DNA of 42,656 bases, from positions 1 to 42,656 of the forward strand of contig NZ_JAJCVI010000009.1 in NCBI RefSeq assembly GCF_020567525.1, given 5' to 3'. The stretch is from Halorubellus salinus (lineage in GTDB: Archaea > Halobacteriota > Halobacteria > Halobacteriales > Natrialbaceae). This document shows positions 1-8,681 of this stretch, piece after piece. The notes under the pieces were generated by a model that was not told the origin of the DNA, ran no database searches, and was given only the letters and a program-made list of their open reading frames with translations. Every line of letters begins with the position of its first letter. Position 1 is the first letter of the stretch. A program made the translations under genes and the position numbers.

Positions 1-195
1 GCCAGTGACGAGCGCGAGCGCCCCGCCGCCCGCTGCCGCCGTCGCGAGCCACGACGCCGGCGCGGTCGCCGCGAACGCGACGACCGCAGCCAGCGCCGCC
101 GCCACGAACCCCGGGTTCGTCCCCGCGAGGCCCCCCGACTCCCTCGGAGGCGCGACCGTTCGTTCGCCCGCTACGGCCGCCTCGTCGTCGGTCAT
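1..195 (-). CDS. Membrane protein of the DUF58 operon, 5' part only
   Basis: The gene starts with ATG at 195-193 and runs off the left edge, so only about 65 residues are visible. Its start overlaps the TGA of the upstream DUF58 gene in an ATGA arrangement, which implies translational coupling. After a charged stretch of about 28 residues the product enters an alanine/valine-rich hydrophobic region (from about NPGFVAAALAAVVAF) that would form one or two membrane helices. In haloarchaea a small multi-helix membrane protein often follows DUF58; its function is unknown. The family cannot be named from this fragment. The reading frame is clear from position and coupling. Confidence 0.6.
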   Translation of the reverse strand, partial: MTDDEAAVAGERTVAPPRESGGLAGTNPGFVAAALAAVVAFAATAPASWLATAAAGGGALALVTG

Positions 196-2153
196 CGGCC
201 GTCACCTCGGACGGTCGTCCGCGAGAGCGCGACGCCGAGCGGTTCGTCCCACGCCCAGTCGACGACGCGGACGCCCGACCCGCGGAGGCCCGTGACGCGG
301 AGGCGGCGGCCGACGCGCGCGAGGCGATGACTGGGCGTCCGCGCGAGCGTCGGGTCCGGACTCAGGACGGTGACCGCGCGCCCGCCGGCCTCGAACCGGC
401 GGGCGATGGTCGCGGCGCGGTCGTCGCAGAGCGGCGTCAGGAAGAACACCTGCGAGCCGTTCGGGATGCGACGCCGCAGGCGGTCGACGGACTGCGTGAC
501 GCGGAGGTTCCGGTCGGCGGGTACCGGCGACAGCGCGGGGTTCGTCGCGAGGAGGTCGCGGGCGCGCTCGCGATGCCCGCGTCCCGACCCCGGCGCGAGC
601 CAGCACTCGCTCGTCGACACCGCGGCGACGCCGACGCGGTTCCCGCTCGCGACGAGCGCGTCGTACAGCGCCCCCGCGGCGTCGACGGCGCGGTCGAGCG
701 CGTGGGACCCACCTGGGTCCGGGGCGACGTATCCGGCGGCGCGGCCGTCGACGACGAGGGTCACGGACGCGGCGCGCTCCTCGCGGAACTCGACGGTCGA
801 GAGCGCGCCGGTGCGCGCGAACCGGTTCCAGTCGACCCTGGACAGTGGGTCGCCGCGGCGGTACTCGCGCGTCCCGAAGAACTCCAGGCCCGACCCGCCC
901 TCGTCGGTGTCGACGTTCCCCGCGTACCGCGTCGCGTGCTCGCGCAGCGGCACGTTCCGGGTCGCGTCGCCGAGCGCCGGGACGCACGCGAGTTCGTCGG
1001 GCGCGTACGCGACGTGGCGCTCCTCGATAGCGCCGGCGCGGTCGGTGACGACTGCGAGCACGCCCTCGTAGGTGTGCACGCCTCGGCGTGCCTCGACGAC
1101 GTACTCGAACGAGGTGGCGTCGCCGGGGGCGAGCGAGCAGTGCGCGCGTGCGGACCCGTCGACGACCGAGAGCGCCGCCGGCACGCCGTCCACGATCCGG
1201 CACTCGTGGAGCGCGTCGTCGCCGACGTTCTCAACGGTCACCGCGACGCGCACGCGCTCGCCGGGGTCGGGGTCGGTCGTCGAGAGCGACCGCGACACCG
1301 CGAGGTCGACGCTCGGGACGGTCGCGGCGGCGCCCCAGGCGGCGTACGCGGCGGCGACGGCGCCAGCGAACGCGGTCGCCGGCGACCCGGCGAACGTCCC
1401 GACGCCGAGCGCGACCAGCGCGAACGCCCCGGCGCCACGGTACCGGCCGGTTCGAGCGCGCTCCCGGCGCACCGACCGCGAGTCCTCGACTGCGGAGGCA
1501 TCCTCGGCGCCGTCCGCGGCGCTCGCGGGCAGCGAGACCGTGTGCGGGACCGCGGCGAGGCCGGCCGCGGGCGGGAACCACGACGACGCCGGCGCGTCCT
1601 CGTCGCCGCGGATGCCGGCGCGCGCCGCCACCGCGTCCGCCGCGTGCCGCGCCGCGACCACCACGGGCCGATCGTCGCCGACACCGAGCGCGTCCCGCAC
1701 GCGCGCCGCGAGCGACGCCTCGGGGAGCGACCAGTCGCTCGCGAGGTATCGTGCGGCGACGCCGTCCTCGGTCCACGAGCCGTCGTCGACGCGCTCGCGC
1801 GCCACCGTCCCCGGAACGCCATCGCGGACGGAGACGACCGCCGTCGCCGCTCGCCGGAGCGCGTCCCGCACGCCCCGCGGCGTCAGTTCGACGTGCGCGC
1901 GACCGACCAGCGACCCGAGCGCGACGTTCAACCGCGCCCCCGGCGGGTCGCTCGCGACCGGCGACTCCACCGCCGGCAGCGGCCCGAGTCGGTCGCCGCC
2001 GCCGGCGTACGCGACCCACGCCGCCGCCACCACCGCCACCGCCGCCGCGACCGGCGCGAGCACGCGCCCGGCGGTCGACTCGCCGACGGTCACCGCGACC
2101 GCGGCCGCCACCGCGAACGCGCCGACGCCGACCGCGACCAGCCACCGCCTCAC
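192..2153 (-). CDS. DUF58 domain membrane protein
   Basis: The 653-residue product has two hydrophobic segments near the N-terminus (about 5-50) and a second pair around 243-290. A beta-rich region resembling an extracytoplasmic conserved-repeat domain follows (GERVRVAVTVENVGDDAL), and then a DUF58 module. The DUF58 signature is plain: FFGTREYRRGDPLSRVDW, then TVEFREERAASVTLVVDG, which begins a von Willebrand A-like fold. DUF58 proteins usually sit beside a MoxR AAA ATPase and transglutaminase/DUF4129 genes and are thought to act in assembly or quality control at the membrane; that role is not proven. No MoxR gene is seen here, though the operon continues past the window edge. The start overlaps the DUF4129 gene by 4 bases. 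Confidence 0.85.
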   Translation of the reverse strand: MRRWLVAVGVGAFAVAAAVAVTVGESTAGRVLAPVAAAVAVVAAAWVAYAGGGDRLGPLPAVESPVASDPPGARLNVALGSLVGRAHVELTPRGVRDALRRAATAVVSVRDGVPGTVARERVDDGSWTEDGVAARYLASDWSLPEASLAARVRDALGVGDDRPVVVAARHAADAVAARAGIRGDEDAPASSWFPPAAGLAAVPHTVSLPASAADGAEDASAVEDSRSVRRERARTGRYRGAGAFALVALGVGTFAGSPATAFAGAVAAAYAAWGAAATVPSVDLAVSRSLSTTDPDPGERVRVAVTVENVGDDALHECRIVDGVPAALSVVDGSARAHCSLAPGDATSFEYVVEARRGVHTYEGVLAVVTDRAGAIEERHVAYAPDELACVPALGDATRNVPLREHATRYAGNVDTDEGGSGLEFFGTREYRRGDPLSRVDWNRFARTGALSTVEFREERAASVTLVVDGRAAGYVAPDPGGSHALDRAVDAAGALYDALVASGNRVGVAAVSTSECWLAPGSGRGHRERARDLLATNPALSPVPADRNLRVTQSVDRLRRRIPNGSQVFFLTPLCDDRAATIARRFEAGGRAVTVLSPDPTLARTPSHRLARVGRRLRVTGLRGSGVRVVDWAWDEPLGVALSRTTVRGDGR

Positions 2154-3121
2154 CGCGACCCACCCCGCTCGTCGACCTCCTCGCGCCGGGCATCGACGAC
2201 CTCGGCCTCGGCCTCCTCGCCGGAGTCGCTCGCGCCGTACTCGGCCTCGACGCGTTCGAGCGCCGCGACCGCGCGCTCGGCGCGCTCCCCGCTCGGGTCG
2301 CGGTCACCGTACCGGACCGCCTCGAACAGCGAAGTGAGCTCCGCGACCGCGTCCGGGTCGACGCCCGCGGCCGTCGCCGCGCTCGCGAACTCGCGGGGCG
2401 TCGACGTCTCGGGGCGAGCGACCGGGAGCACCGCCGCGAGCTCCCGCCACGCACGCACCACGTCGTTCGCCGGCGGCGACTCCGCGTCGTCGAGGTGCAC
2501 CGCCGCCCGCCCGGCCGCCGACCCCAGCGCCGTCCCGTCGAAGACGTCCGTCCCGGCGTCGTCGGGTTCGTCCACGTCCGACGCCGCCGCCTCGTCGGCC
2601 TCGCGCTCGCCACCGTCGCCGCCACGCAGCCGTCGCACAGCGAGCCAGCCACCGACGAGGAGCGCGAGCACCACGAGCACCGCCAGAACCACGCCTGGCC
2701 CCGGCCCACCGGTCGGCGTCACGCTCTCGGGCGACCCCTGCACGAGCGGGCCACCGACACCGTCCGGGCCACCCGGCCCCTCGCCGTCCTCGAACACGCG
2801 CACCGCCACGAGCAGGACGCCCGCCACCACGACCGCCACCGCGAGCACGAGCGCGACGAACCGCCGCCGCAACCGCCGACCACCCCCACCGGCCGACCGC
2901 AAGTGCGCCACGAGCAACCACCCGCCGCCCGCGACCAGCGCCACGAGCACCACCAGCCAGAGCACGCCACCGAGCGCCATCCCACCACCACCATCCGACC
3001 CCGCACCGAACGCCACACCACCGCCTCCAGCAGGTGCTGTCGACGGCGACGCCGCACCCGCAGCGAGCGCCACCGACGCCACCGCCAGCGCACCGACCAC
3101 CACCCCACGTCGCTCCATCAC
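2150..3121 (-). CDS. DUF4129 domain membrane protein
   Basis: The 323-residue product begins with a basic stretch and a hydrophobic segment (about 6-24, a signal peptide or first helix). Three further membrane helices lie at about 50-73, 88-107 and 143-163. The C-terminal part (about 210-300) contains the DUF4129-type helical domain: VVRAWRELAAVLPVARPETS, then TPREFASAA and the FEAVRYGD box. A TATA-like element (GCTTTTCG on the minus strand, near 3144-3151) is centred 27 bases before the ATG at 3121, so the mRNA is probably leaderless and this gene probably heads the operon. DUF4129 often accompanies transglutaminase-like proteins and DUF58. Molecular function unknown. Confidence 0.8.
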   Translation of the reverse strand: MMERRGVVVGALAVASVALAAGAASPSTAPAGGGGVAFGAGSDGGGGMALGGVLWLVVLVALVAGGGWLLVAHLRSAGGGGRRLRRRFVALVLAVAVVVAGVLLVAVRVFEDGEGPGGPDGVGGPLVQGSPESVTPTGGPGPGVVLAVLVVLALLVGGWLAVRRLRGGDGGEREADEAAASDVDEPDDAGTDVFDGTALGSAAGRAAVHLDDAESPPANDVVRAWRELAAVLPVARPETSTPREFASAATAAGVDPDAVAELTSLFEAVRYGDRDPSGERAERAVAALERVEAEYGASDSGEEAEAEVVDARREEVDERGGSR

Positions 3122-3287
3122 CCGCCGCTACGCTCGCCCCACACGAAAAGCCTTCAACTCCACGCACCCCGACCCCGGTCTCGAACCACCACCCCACGTC
3201 CGGCCTCCCGGCTCCAGGTCCCGGCACGCACAGGGCGAGCGCTCGTCGACGGCGAAGAACCACGAGAAAGGATCCGGAGGAGTCGAG

Positions 3288-3381
3288 GCGAACTCAGTCC
3301 GCGAGGAAGTCCGAAGCTGAAGCGAACTCAGTCCGCGAGGAAGTCCGAAGCTGAAGCGAACTCAGTCCGCGAGGAAGTCCG
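3288..3381. repeat. 34-bp tandem repeat of the thrS 3' end, 2.8 copies
   Basis: Two exact 34-bp units (3288-3321, 3322-3355) and a 26-bp partial unit (3356-3381) lie head to tail. The third copy is the real thrS terminus. On the minus strand each copy encodes Phe-Leu-Ala-Asp-stop. The three TGA codons lie at 3362, 3328 and 3294, 34 bases apart, so they fall in three different frames. The array sits between thrS and the promoter of the DUF4129 gene. Confidence 0.95.
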
Positions 3382-5305
3382 GGTCCAGGCGCTTCTCGGC
3401 GTTCTCGGCCTGGAGGTGCGCGAGGAACGCGTCGCGCTCCACGTCGTACTCTTGGCGCTCCTTCCGGTCGCGCACCGAGATGTTGCCGTCTTCCTCCTCG
3501 TCGTCGCCGACGATAATCTGGTACGGCACGCGGTCGTCGTGTGCCTGCCGGATCTTCCGCTCCAGGGTCGCGTCCCGCGTCGACACCTCCACGCGGAACT
3601 CGTCGAACTGCTCCGCGACCTCGTACGCGTAATCGAGGTTGTCGTCGCTGATGGGGAGGACGCGCACCTGCTCGGGCGCAAGCCAGAACGGGAACTTCCC
3701 CTCGAAGTGCTCGATGAGCACCATGAAGAACCGCTCGTAGCTCCCGTAGATACCGCGATGGATGACGACCGGCCGATGCTCCTCGTTGTCCTCGCCCACG
3801 TAGGAGAGGTCGAAGCGCTCGGGCATGTTGAAGTCCAGTTGGACCGTCGGCCCGTCCCACTTCCGCCCCAGCGCGTCCTCGAACGCGAAGTCGATCTTCG
3901 GGCCGTAGAACGCACCGTCGCCCTCCTCGATGACGTACTCGTCCTCGTGCTCGCTGAGCACGCGCTCGAGGATGGACTCCGCGCGCTCCCAGATCTCGTC
4001 GCTTCCCATCGACTTGTCCGGACGCGTCGCGAGCGCGACCTCGTAGTCCAGTTCGAACGTCTCCAGGACCACGTCGATGGCGTCCATGATTTGCTCGACC
4101 TCCTGCTCGATCTGGTCCGGGCGCACGAACAGGTGGCCGTCGTCGATCGTGAACGACCACACCCGGGACAGCCCGGAGAGCTCGCCGCGCTGCTCCTTCC
4201 GATAGACCTTCCCGTCCTCCGCATAGCGGACGGGGAGCTCGCGGTAACTCCACGAGTGGTCCTGGAAGATGGCGGCGTGGCCCGGGCAGTTCATCGGCTT
4301 CAGGCCGTACTCGTCGTCGCCGACGTGGAAGAGGAACATGTCGTCCTCGTAGTTGTCGTAGTGCCCGGACTGCTTCCAGAGGTCCGTCTTGAACACGTGC
4401 GGCGTCTCGACGTACTCGTAGCCAGCGTCGAGGTTCAGGTCCTCGATGAACGCCGACAGCTCGCGAAGCACCGTCTTCCCCGGCGGATGATACAACGGCA
4501 GGCCGGGGCCCGTGACCTCCTGGATGGAGAACAGGTTCATCTCGCGGCCGATCTTCCGGTGGTCGCGACGCTCCGCCTCCGCTTTGCGCTCCAGGAACGC
4601 CTCGAGCTTGCTCTCCTTCTCGAACGCCGTCCCGTACACGCGCGTCAGCATCTCGTTTTCCTCGTCGCCACGCCAGTACGCTGCGGCGATCTCGCGGAGG
4701 TCGAACGCCTCGACCTCGCCCGTCGACGCGACGTGGGGACCCGCACAGAGGTCCTCGAACTCACCCTGCGAGTAGAACGTCACCGTCTCGTCGTTCTCGG
4801 CGAGGTCCTCGAGGAGTTCCAGCTTGTACGGTTGGTCAGCGAGACGCTCCTCGGCCTCGGCGACGCTCACGACCTCGCGCTCTATCTCGTAGTCCGACTC
4901 GACGATCGCCTCCATCTCCTCGACGATACCGGCCAGGTCGCCCTCGTCGATGTCGATGCCGTCGAAGTCGTAGTAGAAGCCCTCCTCGGTCGGCGGCCCG
5001 ATAGCGAGCTTCGCGTCGGGATACTCGCGGAGCACGGCCTGTGCGAGGACGTGCGCCGCCGAGTGTCGGAGCACCCGTCGGTACTCGTCGCTCCCGTCCG
5101 TGACGATCTCGATCCCCGCACCGTCGTGCACGGGCGCTTCCTTCGCGACGAGGTCGCCGTCGACCTTGCCCGCGACCGTGTCTCGGCCGAGACCCGGCCC
5201 GATCTCGTACGCGACGTCCTCGACGGACGCGTCCGCGTCGACCGCGAGCTCCGTGCCGTCCGGGAGGACGACCGTTATCTGTGACTCTGATTCTGATTGT
5301 GACAT
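3362..5305 (-). CDS. thrS: Threonyl-tRNA synthetase
   Basis: Class II synthetase of 647 residues that charges tRNA-Thr with threonine. Order: TGS domain (about 9-70); a second N-terminal domain with HSAAH at 81-85 and CAGPH at 187-191, the four-residue metal/editing signature of the bacterial-type proofreading domain; the catalytic core with motif 2 ([18 protein letters not shown], about 368-385), zinc ligands Cys340, His391 and the His of [10 protein letters not shown]; and a C-terminal anticodon-binding domain. Length matches the bacterial-type family. Many archaea instead carry an unrelated DTD-like editing domain. The leader upstream is predicted to be structured, and the last codons are tandemly repeated downstream; both are listed separately. 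Confidence 0.97.
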   Translation of the reverse strand: MSQSESESQITVVLPDGTELAVDADASVEDVAYEIGPGLGRDTVAGKVDGDLVAKEAPVHDGAGIEIVTDGSDEYRRVLRHSAAHVLAQAVLREYPDAKLAIGPPTEEGFYYDFDGIDIDEGDLAGIVEEMEAIVESDYEIEREVVSVAEAEERLADQPYKLELLEDLAENDETVTFYSQGEFEDLCAGPHVASTGEVEAFDLREIAAAYWRGDEENEMLTRVYGTAFEKESKLEAFLERKAEAERRDHRKIGREMNLFSIQEVTGPGLPLYHPPGKTVLRELSAFIEDLNLDAGYEYVETPHVFKTDLWKQSGHYDNYEDDMFLFHVGDDEYGLKPMNCPGHAAIFQDHSWSYRELPVRYAEDGKVYRKEQRGELSGLSRVWSFTIDDGHLFVRPDQIEQEVEQIMDAIDVVLETFELDYEVALATRPDKSMGSDEIWERAESILERVLSEHEDEYVIEEGDGAFYGPKIDFAFEDALGRKWDGPTVQLDFNMPERFDLSYVGEDNEEHRPVVIHRGIYGSYERFFMVLIEHFEGKFPFWLAPEQVRVLPISDDNLDYAYEVAEQFDEFRVEVSTRDATLERKIRQAHDDRVPYQIIVGDDEEEDGNISVRDRKERQEYDVERDAFLAHLQAENAEKRLDPDFLAD

Positions 5306-5356
5306 TGTTGTGACTGGGAATCCACGAGCTGGTCGATGTCTGCGAACGCGGAGAAC

Positions 5357-5411
5357 GGTAGGGTGGGGGAGTTAGCGGGCGAAAGCCCGGCCTGTAAAGC
5401 AGACACCTACC
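5357..5411. promoter_or_regulatory. Three-way-junction-like inverted repeat in the thrS leader
   Basis: GGTAGG at 5357-5362 can pair with CCTACC at 5406-5411, and the next TG/CA can extend this around one bulged base. Inside lie two smaller hairpins: CGGGC-GAAA-GCCCG at 5376-5389 and CTG-TAAAG-CAG just after it. A TATA-like sequence (CTTTTG on the minus strand, 5441-5446) predicts thrS transcription starting near 5417, so the fold would open the roughly 110-nt leader. On the plus strand the central loop reads GAAA, a GNRA tetraloop, so an RNA from the opposite strand is also possible. No known riboswitch class was recognised. Confidence 0.4.
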
Positions 5412-5521
5412 ATCGTGCCTCAACGTATCCGCGGTGCCAGCAAAAGGGTTGCGATGCTTCTCGAAGCGTTCACACGGTCCGTTCGGGCCCGAGAGTCGGG
5501 AGACGCGGGAGGGATCGCCGG

Positions 5522-6049
5522 TCAGTCGTCGACGCGTGCGAGCAGCTCGTCGGCGGTGACGAGCGCTTCCAGTTCGACGCCGACGTCGGCGAGGTTCTCG
5601 GTGCCGCCCTCCTGACGGTCGACGACGACGAGCGCGCGATTCACCTCGGCGCCAGCGTCCCGGAGCGCCTCCACGGCGTCGACGGCCGACTGCCCGGTCG
5701 TCGCGATGTCCTCGACGACGACGACCTCCTCGCCCTCGTCGAGCCGGCCCTCGACGAGGTTCGCGGTCCCGTACTCCTTCTGTTTCTTCCGCGCGATGAC
5801 GTACGGCACCTCCGCCTCGAGCGCGGTCGCCACCACGAGCGGGACGCCACCGAGCGCAACGCCCGCGGGTTTCTCGCCGTCGAGGCGCTCGGCGAACGCC
5901 TCGCCGATGAGCGCGAGCGGCTCCGGGTTCGTCTCGAACAGGTACTTGTCGACGTAGTACTCGCTCGTCCCACCGTGCGAGAGCTCGAACTCGCCGAACT
6001 TCACCGCGTCAGCCGCCACGAGCGCGTCGATGAGGTCGTCGTTCGTCAT
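5522..6049 (-). CDS. pyrE: Orotate phosphoribosyltransferase
   Basis: About 175 residues. Transfers the phosphoribosyl group of PRPP to orotate to give OMP in pyrimidine synthesis. The PRPP loop is [14 protein letters not shown], with the acidic pair followed by a TTG turn, and the dimer-loop basic residues are in [12 protein letters not shown] at 6049 is preferred over an in-frame ATG six codons upstream, because a TATA-like box (CTTATG on the minus strand, 6075-6080) is centred about 27 bases before 6049, giving a leaderless mRNA. Phosphoribosyltransferases of this group can have other base specificity, but the length and motifs fit PyrE. Confidence 0.9.
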   Translation of the reverse strand: MTNDDLIDALVAADAVKFGEFELSHGGTSEYYVDKYLFETNPEPLALIGEAFAERLDGEKPAGVALGGVPLVVATALEAEVPYVIARKKQKEYGTANLVEGRLDEGEEVVVVEDIATTGQSAVDAVEALRDAGAEVNRALVVVDRQEGGTENLADVGVELEALVTADELLARVDD

Positions 6050-6296
6050 TGCGAGAACTCCCGCCACGAACCGGCATAAGCGAACTGGAATCCGCGCGTC
6101 CCCGACTGTCGAGTCCGATGCGACCGACGGTTCAAGTACGAGCCCGCGGCGACGACCGACGTGACGTGATCACGGCCTCGTCGCGGCCGAGACGGGAGCG
6201 CGACCACCCGCACGAGGCACGAAGCCGGTCGCCTGTCAGCCCCACGGACACCACAGCCGTCACCAGTAGCGACGCGGTCAGCGTCGCCCGACCTCG

Positions 6297-6842
6297 TTAC
6301 CAGGGTTCGTCCTTCAGCCCGAGCTGGTACGCGACGGCGTTCGTCCCGACGTGCAGGAGCGGCGTCAGGACGACGACGACGGCGAGCACCGGGAGCGTGA
6401 ACCACGCCCCGAACCACTCGGGCGCGACGAGCGCCGCGAGCGCAAGCGCCACCACGACGAAGTCGAGTTGGTCGACGAGCGGGAACGCCGCACCGCGCTC
6501 GCGGCCCGTCCGACGCTTCAGGAAGGAGGCGAGGACGTCGCCGAGCATCGCACCGAACGCGAGCGCGACCGCCGCCGCGAGCGGGAACGCCGGGAGTTCG
6601 ACCCCGACCAGCTCGCCGACCGTCGGCGCGACGGCGGACAGCGCGAACGCCACCACCACGCCCGTCGCCGTCCCACCGGCCGTGCCGCGCCACGTCTTCC
6701 CGTCGCCGAGCACGCGACGTCCACCCCACGTCCGCCCGCCGTCGATCGGCGCACCGCCACCGAAGAGGACGGCCGCGTTGTTCGGGACGTACGCCGGCAG
6801 CATCGCCCAGAACGCCACGACGACCGTCGCAACCAGGTTCAT
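6297..6842 (-). CDS. carS: CDP-archaeol synthase
   Basis: The 181-residue integral membrane protein transfers CMP from CTP to 2,3-di-O-geranylgeranylglyceryl phosphate, the step that activates archaeal lipids for polar head-group attachment. It has about five hydrophobic segments. The conserved hydrophilic block [20 protein letters not shown] and the later [18 protein letters not shown] and LVDQLDF motifs are typical of CarS. The start at 6842 (MNLVATVVV) is chosen because the TATA-like TTAAG at 6868-6873 lies 27 bases upstream; the longer in-frame extension has non-coding character. That promoter overlaps the stop codon of the upstream racemase remnant. Confidence 0.92.
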   Translation of the reverse strand: MNLVATVVVAFWAMLPAYVPNNAAVLFGGGAPIDGGRTWGGRRVLGDGKTWRGTAGGTATGVVVAFALSAVAPTVGELVGVELPAFPLAAAVALAFGAMLGDVLASFLKRRTGRERGAAFPLVDQLDFVVVALALAALVAPEWFGAWFTLPVLAVVVVLTPLLHVGTNAVAYQLGLKDEPW

Positions 6843-6867
6843 ACTCGGCCAGATTCGGGCCGGGTTC

Positions 6868-7062
6868 TTAACGACCTGTGATTTCGCCGAGACGACCAGG
6901 GACGGCCGTCGCCGCCGCACCGACTGCGTCGGCGGCGCCGAGCGCGTCCCAGAGCATCGCCGCGTCACTGGAGACGACCGGCGGCTCGAACTCGCGTTCG
7001 ACGGTCGTGTGCGACGACGGGACGACCACGCCGACCTTCGTTCGGTCTGCCGGCACGATCAC
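6868..7062 (-). pseudogene. Internally deleted Asp/Glu racemase / maleate isomerase-family gene
   Basis: A 64-codon frame starts with GTG at 7062, overlapping the hyuB stop (GTGTGA), as an operon gene would. The first 20 or so residues ([20 protein letters not shown]) match the N-terminal strand and loop of the maleate isomerase/arylmalonate decarboxylase/Asp-Glu racemase superfamily. They run straight into [15 protein letters not shown], which resembles that family's C-terminal end. Full members are about 240 residues, so roughly 170-180 central residues, including both catalytic cysteine regions, are missing without loss of frame. Racemases or isomerases often accompany hydantoinase genes. 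Almost certainly non-functional as an enzyme. Family assignment is from memory of its motifs. Confidence 0.6.
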
Positions 7063-8681
7063 ACCTTCTCGTCGGCGCGGTCGCGTTCGCGCGCCTCGTC
7101 GTCGCGGTCGCTGGGCTCGCCGTGACCGCCGCCGCCTGGCGTGCGGACGGTGACGGTCGTCCCGGCGTCGACGTCGCGCGTCGTCTTCGCGGGGACCGTC
7201 TCGTCGTCGATACGGTTCTCGCCGGGTGCGCCGGGGTCGCCGCCGGCGACCCCCTTCGGTGCGTGTCGGCGTCGTTCGGTGAGGAGCGACACGGTCGTGT
7301 CCGCCTCGACGGTCACGGACCGTACGATGCCGAGGCCGCCGCGGTGTTCGCCGTCCCCGCCACTGCCCTCGCGGAGCCCGTACCGTTCGACGCGCAGCGG
7401 GTACTCCGCTTCGAGCGCCTCGATGGGCGTATTGAGGGTGTTCGTCATCCCGACGTGCACGCCGTCCGTGCCGTCGCCACTCGGGCGACCGCCAGCGCCA
7501 CCGCCGATGGTCTCGTAGTAACTGAAGCCGTCGACGTCCCGGCTGCCGACGACGAGGTTGTTCATCGTCCCCTGGCCCTGTGCGGGGACGCGGTCGGGGG
7601 CAGCGTCGGCGAACGCGGCGAGGACGACGTCGGTGACGCGCTGACTCGTCTCGACGTTCCCGCCGACGACGGCCGCCGGCGCGTCCGGGTTCAGGAGCGA
7701 GCCCTCGGGTGCCTCGACGTGGATCGGGTCGTAGCATCCCTGGTTCGGGGGGATGTCGGGGTCGGTGACGCAGCGGACGACGAAGTACACGGCGCTGGTC
7801 GCGACCGCGAGCGGCGCGTTCACGTTCCCGTCGACCTGGTCGGCGGTCCCCGCGAAGTCGACGGTGACGTCGGCGCCGTCGACGGTGACGGTCGCTTCGA
7901 TGGGGACGTCCTCGTCGGTCTGACCGTCCCCCTCGAGGACGTCTCGTGCGTGATACTCGCCGTCCGGGAGTGCGTCGAGTTCGGCGGTGACGCGGTCCCG
8001 GGAGTAGTCCATGACGGCGTCGAACGCGGTCTCGATGCGGTCGCGGCCGTGCTCGGCGATGAGGTCGCGGACGCGCTCCTCGGCGCGGTCGTTCGCCGCA
8101 AGTTGTGCGCGCACGTCGGCCTTGCGTTCGCCGGCGTTCCGGACGTTCGCGAGGAGGACGTCCATGACGTCGTCGTTCACGTCACCGTCGATCGCGAGTC
8201 GCACGGGAGGCAGCCGGAGGCCCTCCTGGTAGATCTCGCGTGCCCCAGCGGGCATGCTTCCGGGCGTCGACCCGCCGACGTCGGCGTGGTGCGCGCGCGA
8301 GACCGCGTACCCGATAATCTCGCTGGCGGCCTCGGCGTCTTCGACGGTGACCGGCGAAACCATCGTGACGTCGGGGAGGTGCGTGCCGCCCTGGAACGGG
8401 TCGTTGAGTACCCAGACGTCGCCGGGGTCGGGGTCTTTCGCGAGGACGGCGTCGACGGCCGCTGGCATCGCGCCGAGGTGCACGGGGATGTGCTCGGCTT
8501 GCGCGACGAGGCGGCCGTCGGCGTCGAAGAGCGCGGTCGAACAGTCGCGGCGTTCCTTGATGTTCGGCGAGTACGCGCTCGTGACGAGGACCTGCCCCAT
8601 CTCCTCGGCGACGCCCTCGAACTGGTTCCGGAGGATCTCGAGCGTGACCGCGTCGAGTTCGCTCGTCGGGTCGTCGCTCAT
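7059..8681 (-). CDS. hyuB: Hydantoinase B/oxoprolinase-family subunit
   Basis: The 540-residue protein belongs to the HyuB family (N-methylhydantoinase subunit B, 5-oxoprolinase C-terminal half, acetone/acetophenone carboxylase alpha-type subunits). Family marks: LEILRNQFEGVAEEMGQVL near the start, FDADGRLVAQAEHIPVHLG, DVWVLNDPFQGGTHLPDVTM, and near the C-terminus the glycine-rich LREGSGGDGEHRGGLGIVRS. The ATG at 8681 overlaps the hyuA TGA (ATGA), so the two subunits are translationally coupled and likely form a complex that uses ATP to open a cyclic amide or carboxylate-type substrate. The exact substrate cannot be read from sequence. Confidence 0.9.
   Translation of the reverse strand: MSDDPTSELDAVTLEILRNQFEGVAEEMGQVLVTSAYSPNIKERRDCSTALFDADGRLVAQAEHIPVHLGAMPAAVDAVLAKDPDPGDVWVLNDPFQGGTHLPDVTMVSPVTVEDAEAASEIIGYAVSRAHHADVGGSTPGSMPAGAREIYQEGLRLPPVRLAIDGDVNDDVMDVLLANVRNAGERKADVRAQLAANDRAEERVRDLIAEHGRDRIETAFDAVMDYSRDRVTAELDALPDGEYHARDVLEGDGQTDEDVPIEATVTVDGADVTVDFAGTADQVDGNVNAPLAVATSAVYFVVRCVTDPDIPPNQGCYDPIHVEAPEGSLLNPDAPAAVVGGNVETSQRVTDVVLAAFADAAPDRVPAQGQGTMNNLVVGSRDVDGFSYYETIGGGAGGRPSGDGTDGVHVGMTNTLNTPIEALEAEYPLRVERYGLREGSGGDGEHRGGLGIVRSVTVEADTTVSLLTERRRHAPKGVAGGDPGAPGENRIDDETVPAKTTRDVDAGTTVTVRTPGGGGHGEPSDRDDEARERDRADEKV

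Noticed and set aside
327-5284. Very long plus-strand open frames (up to about 1,400 codons) across the DUF58-thrS region
   Set aside because: They are antisense to strong gene families, are composed of Arg/Pro/Ala/Thr strings, and arise because high-GC antisense frames lack stop codons.
5357-5411. tRNA or known riboswitch
   Set aside because: No T-loop, anticodon arm or acceptor fits a tRNA, and no conserved riboswitch core was recognised.
6068-6296. Small gene between pyrE and carS
   Set aside because: No frame has a family motif or a start with a promoter; the sequence looks like non-coding spacer.
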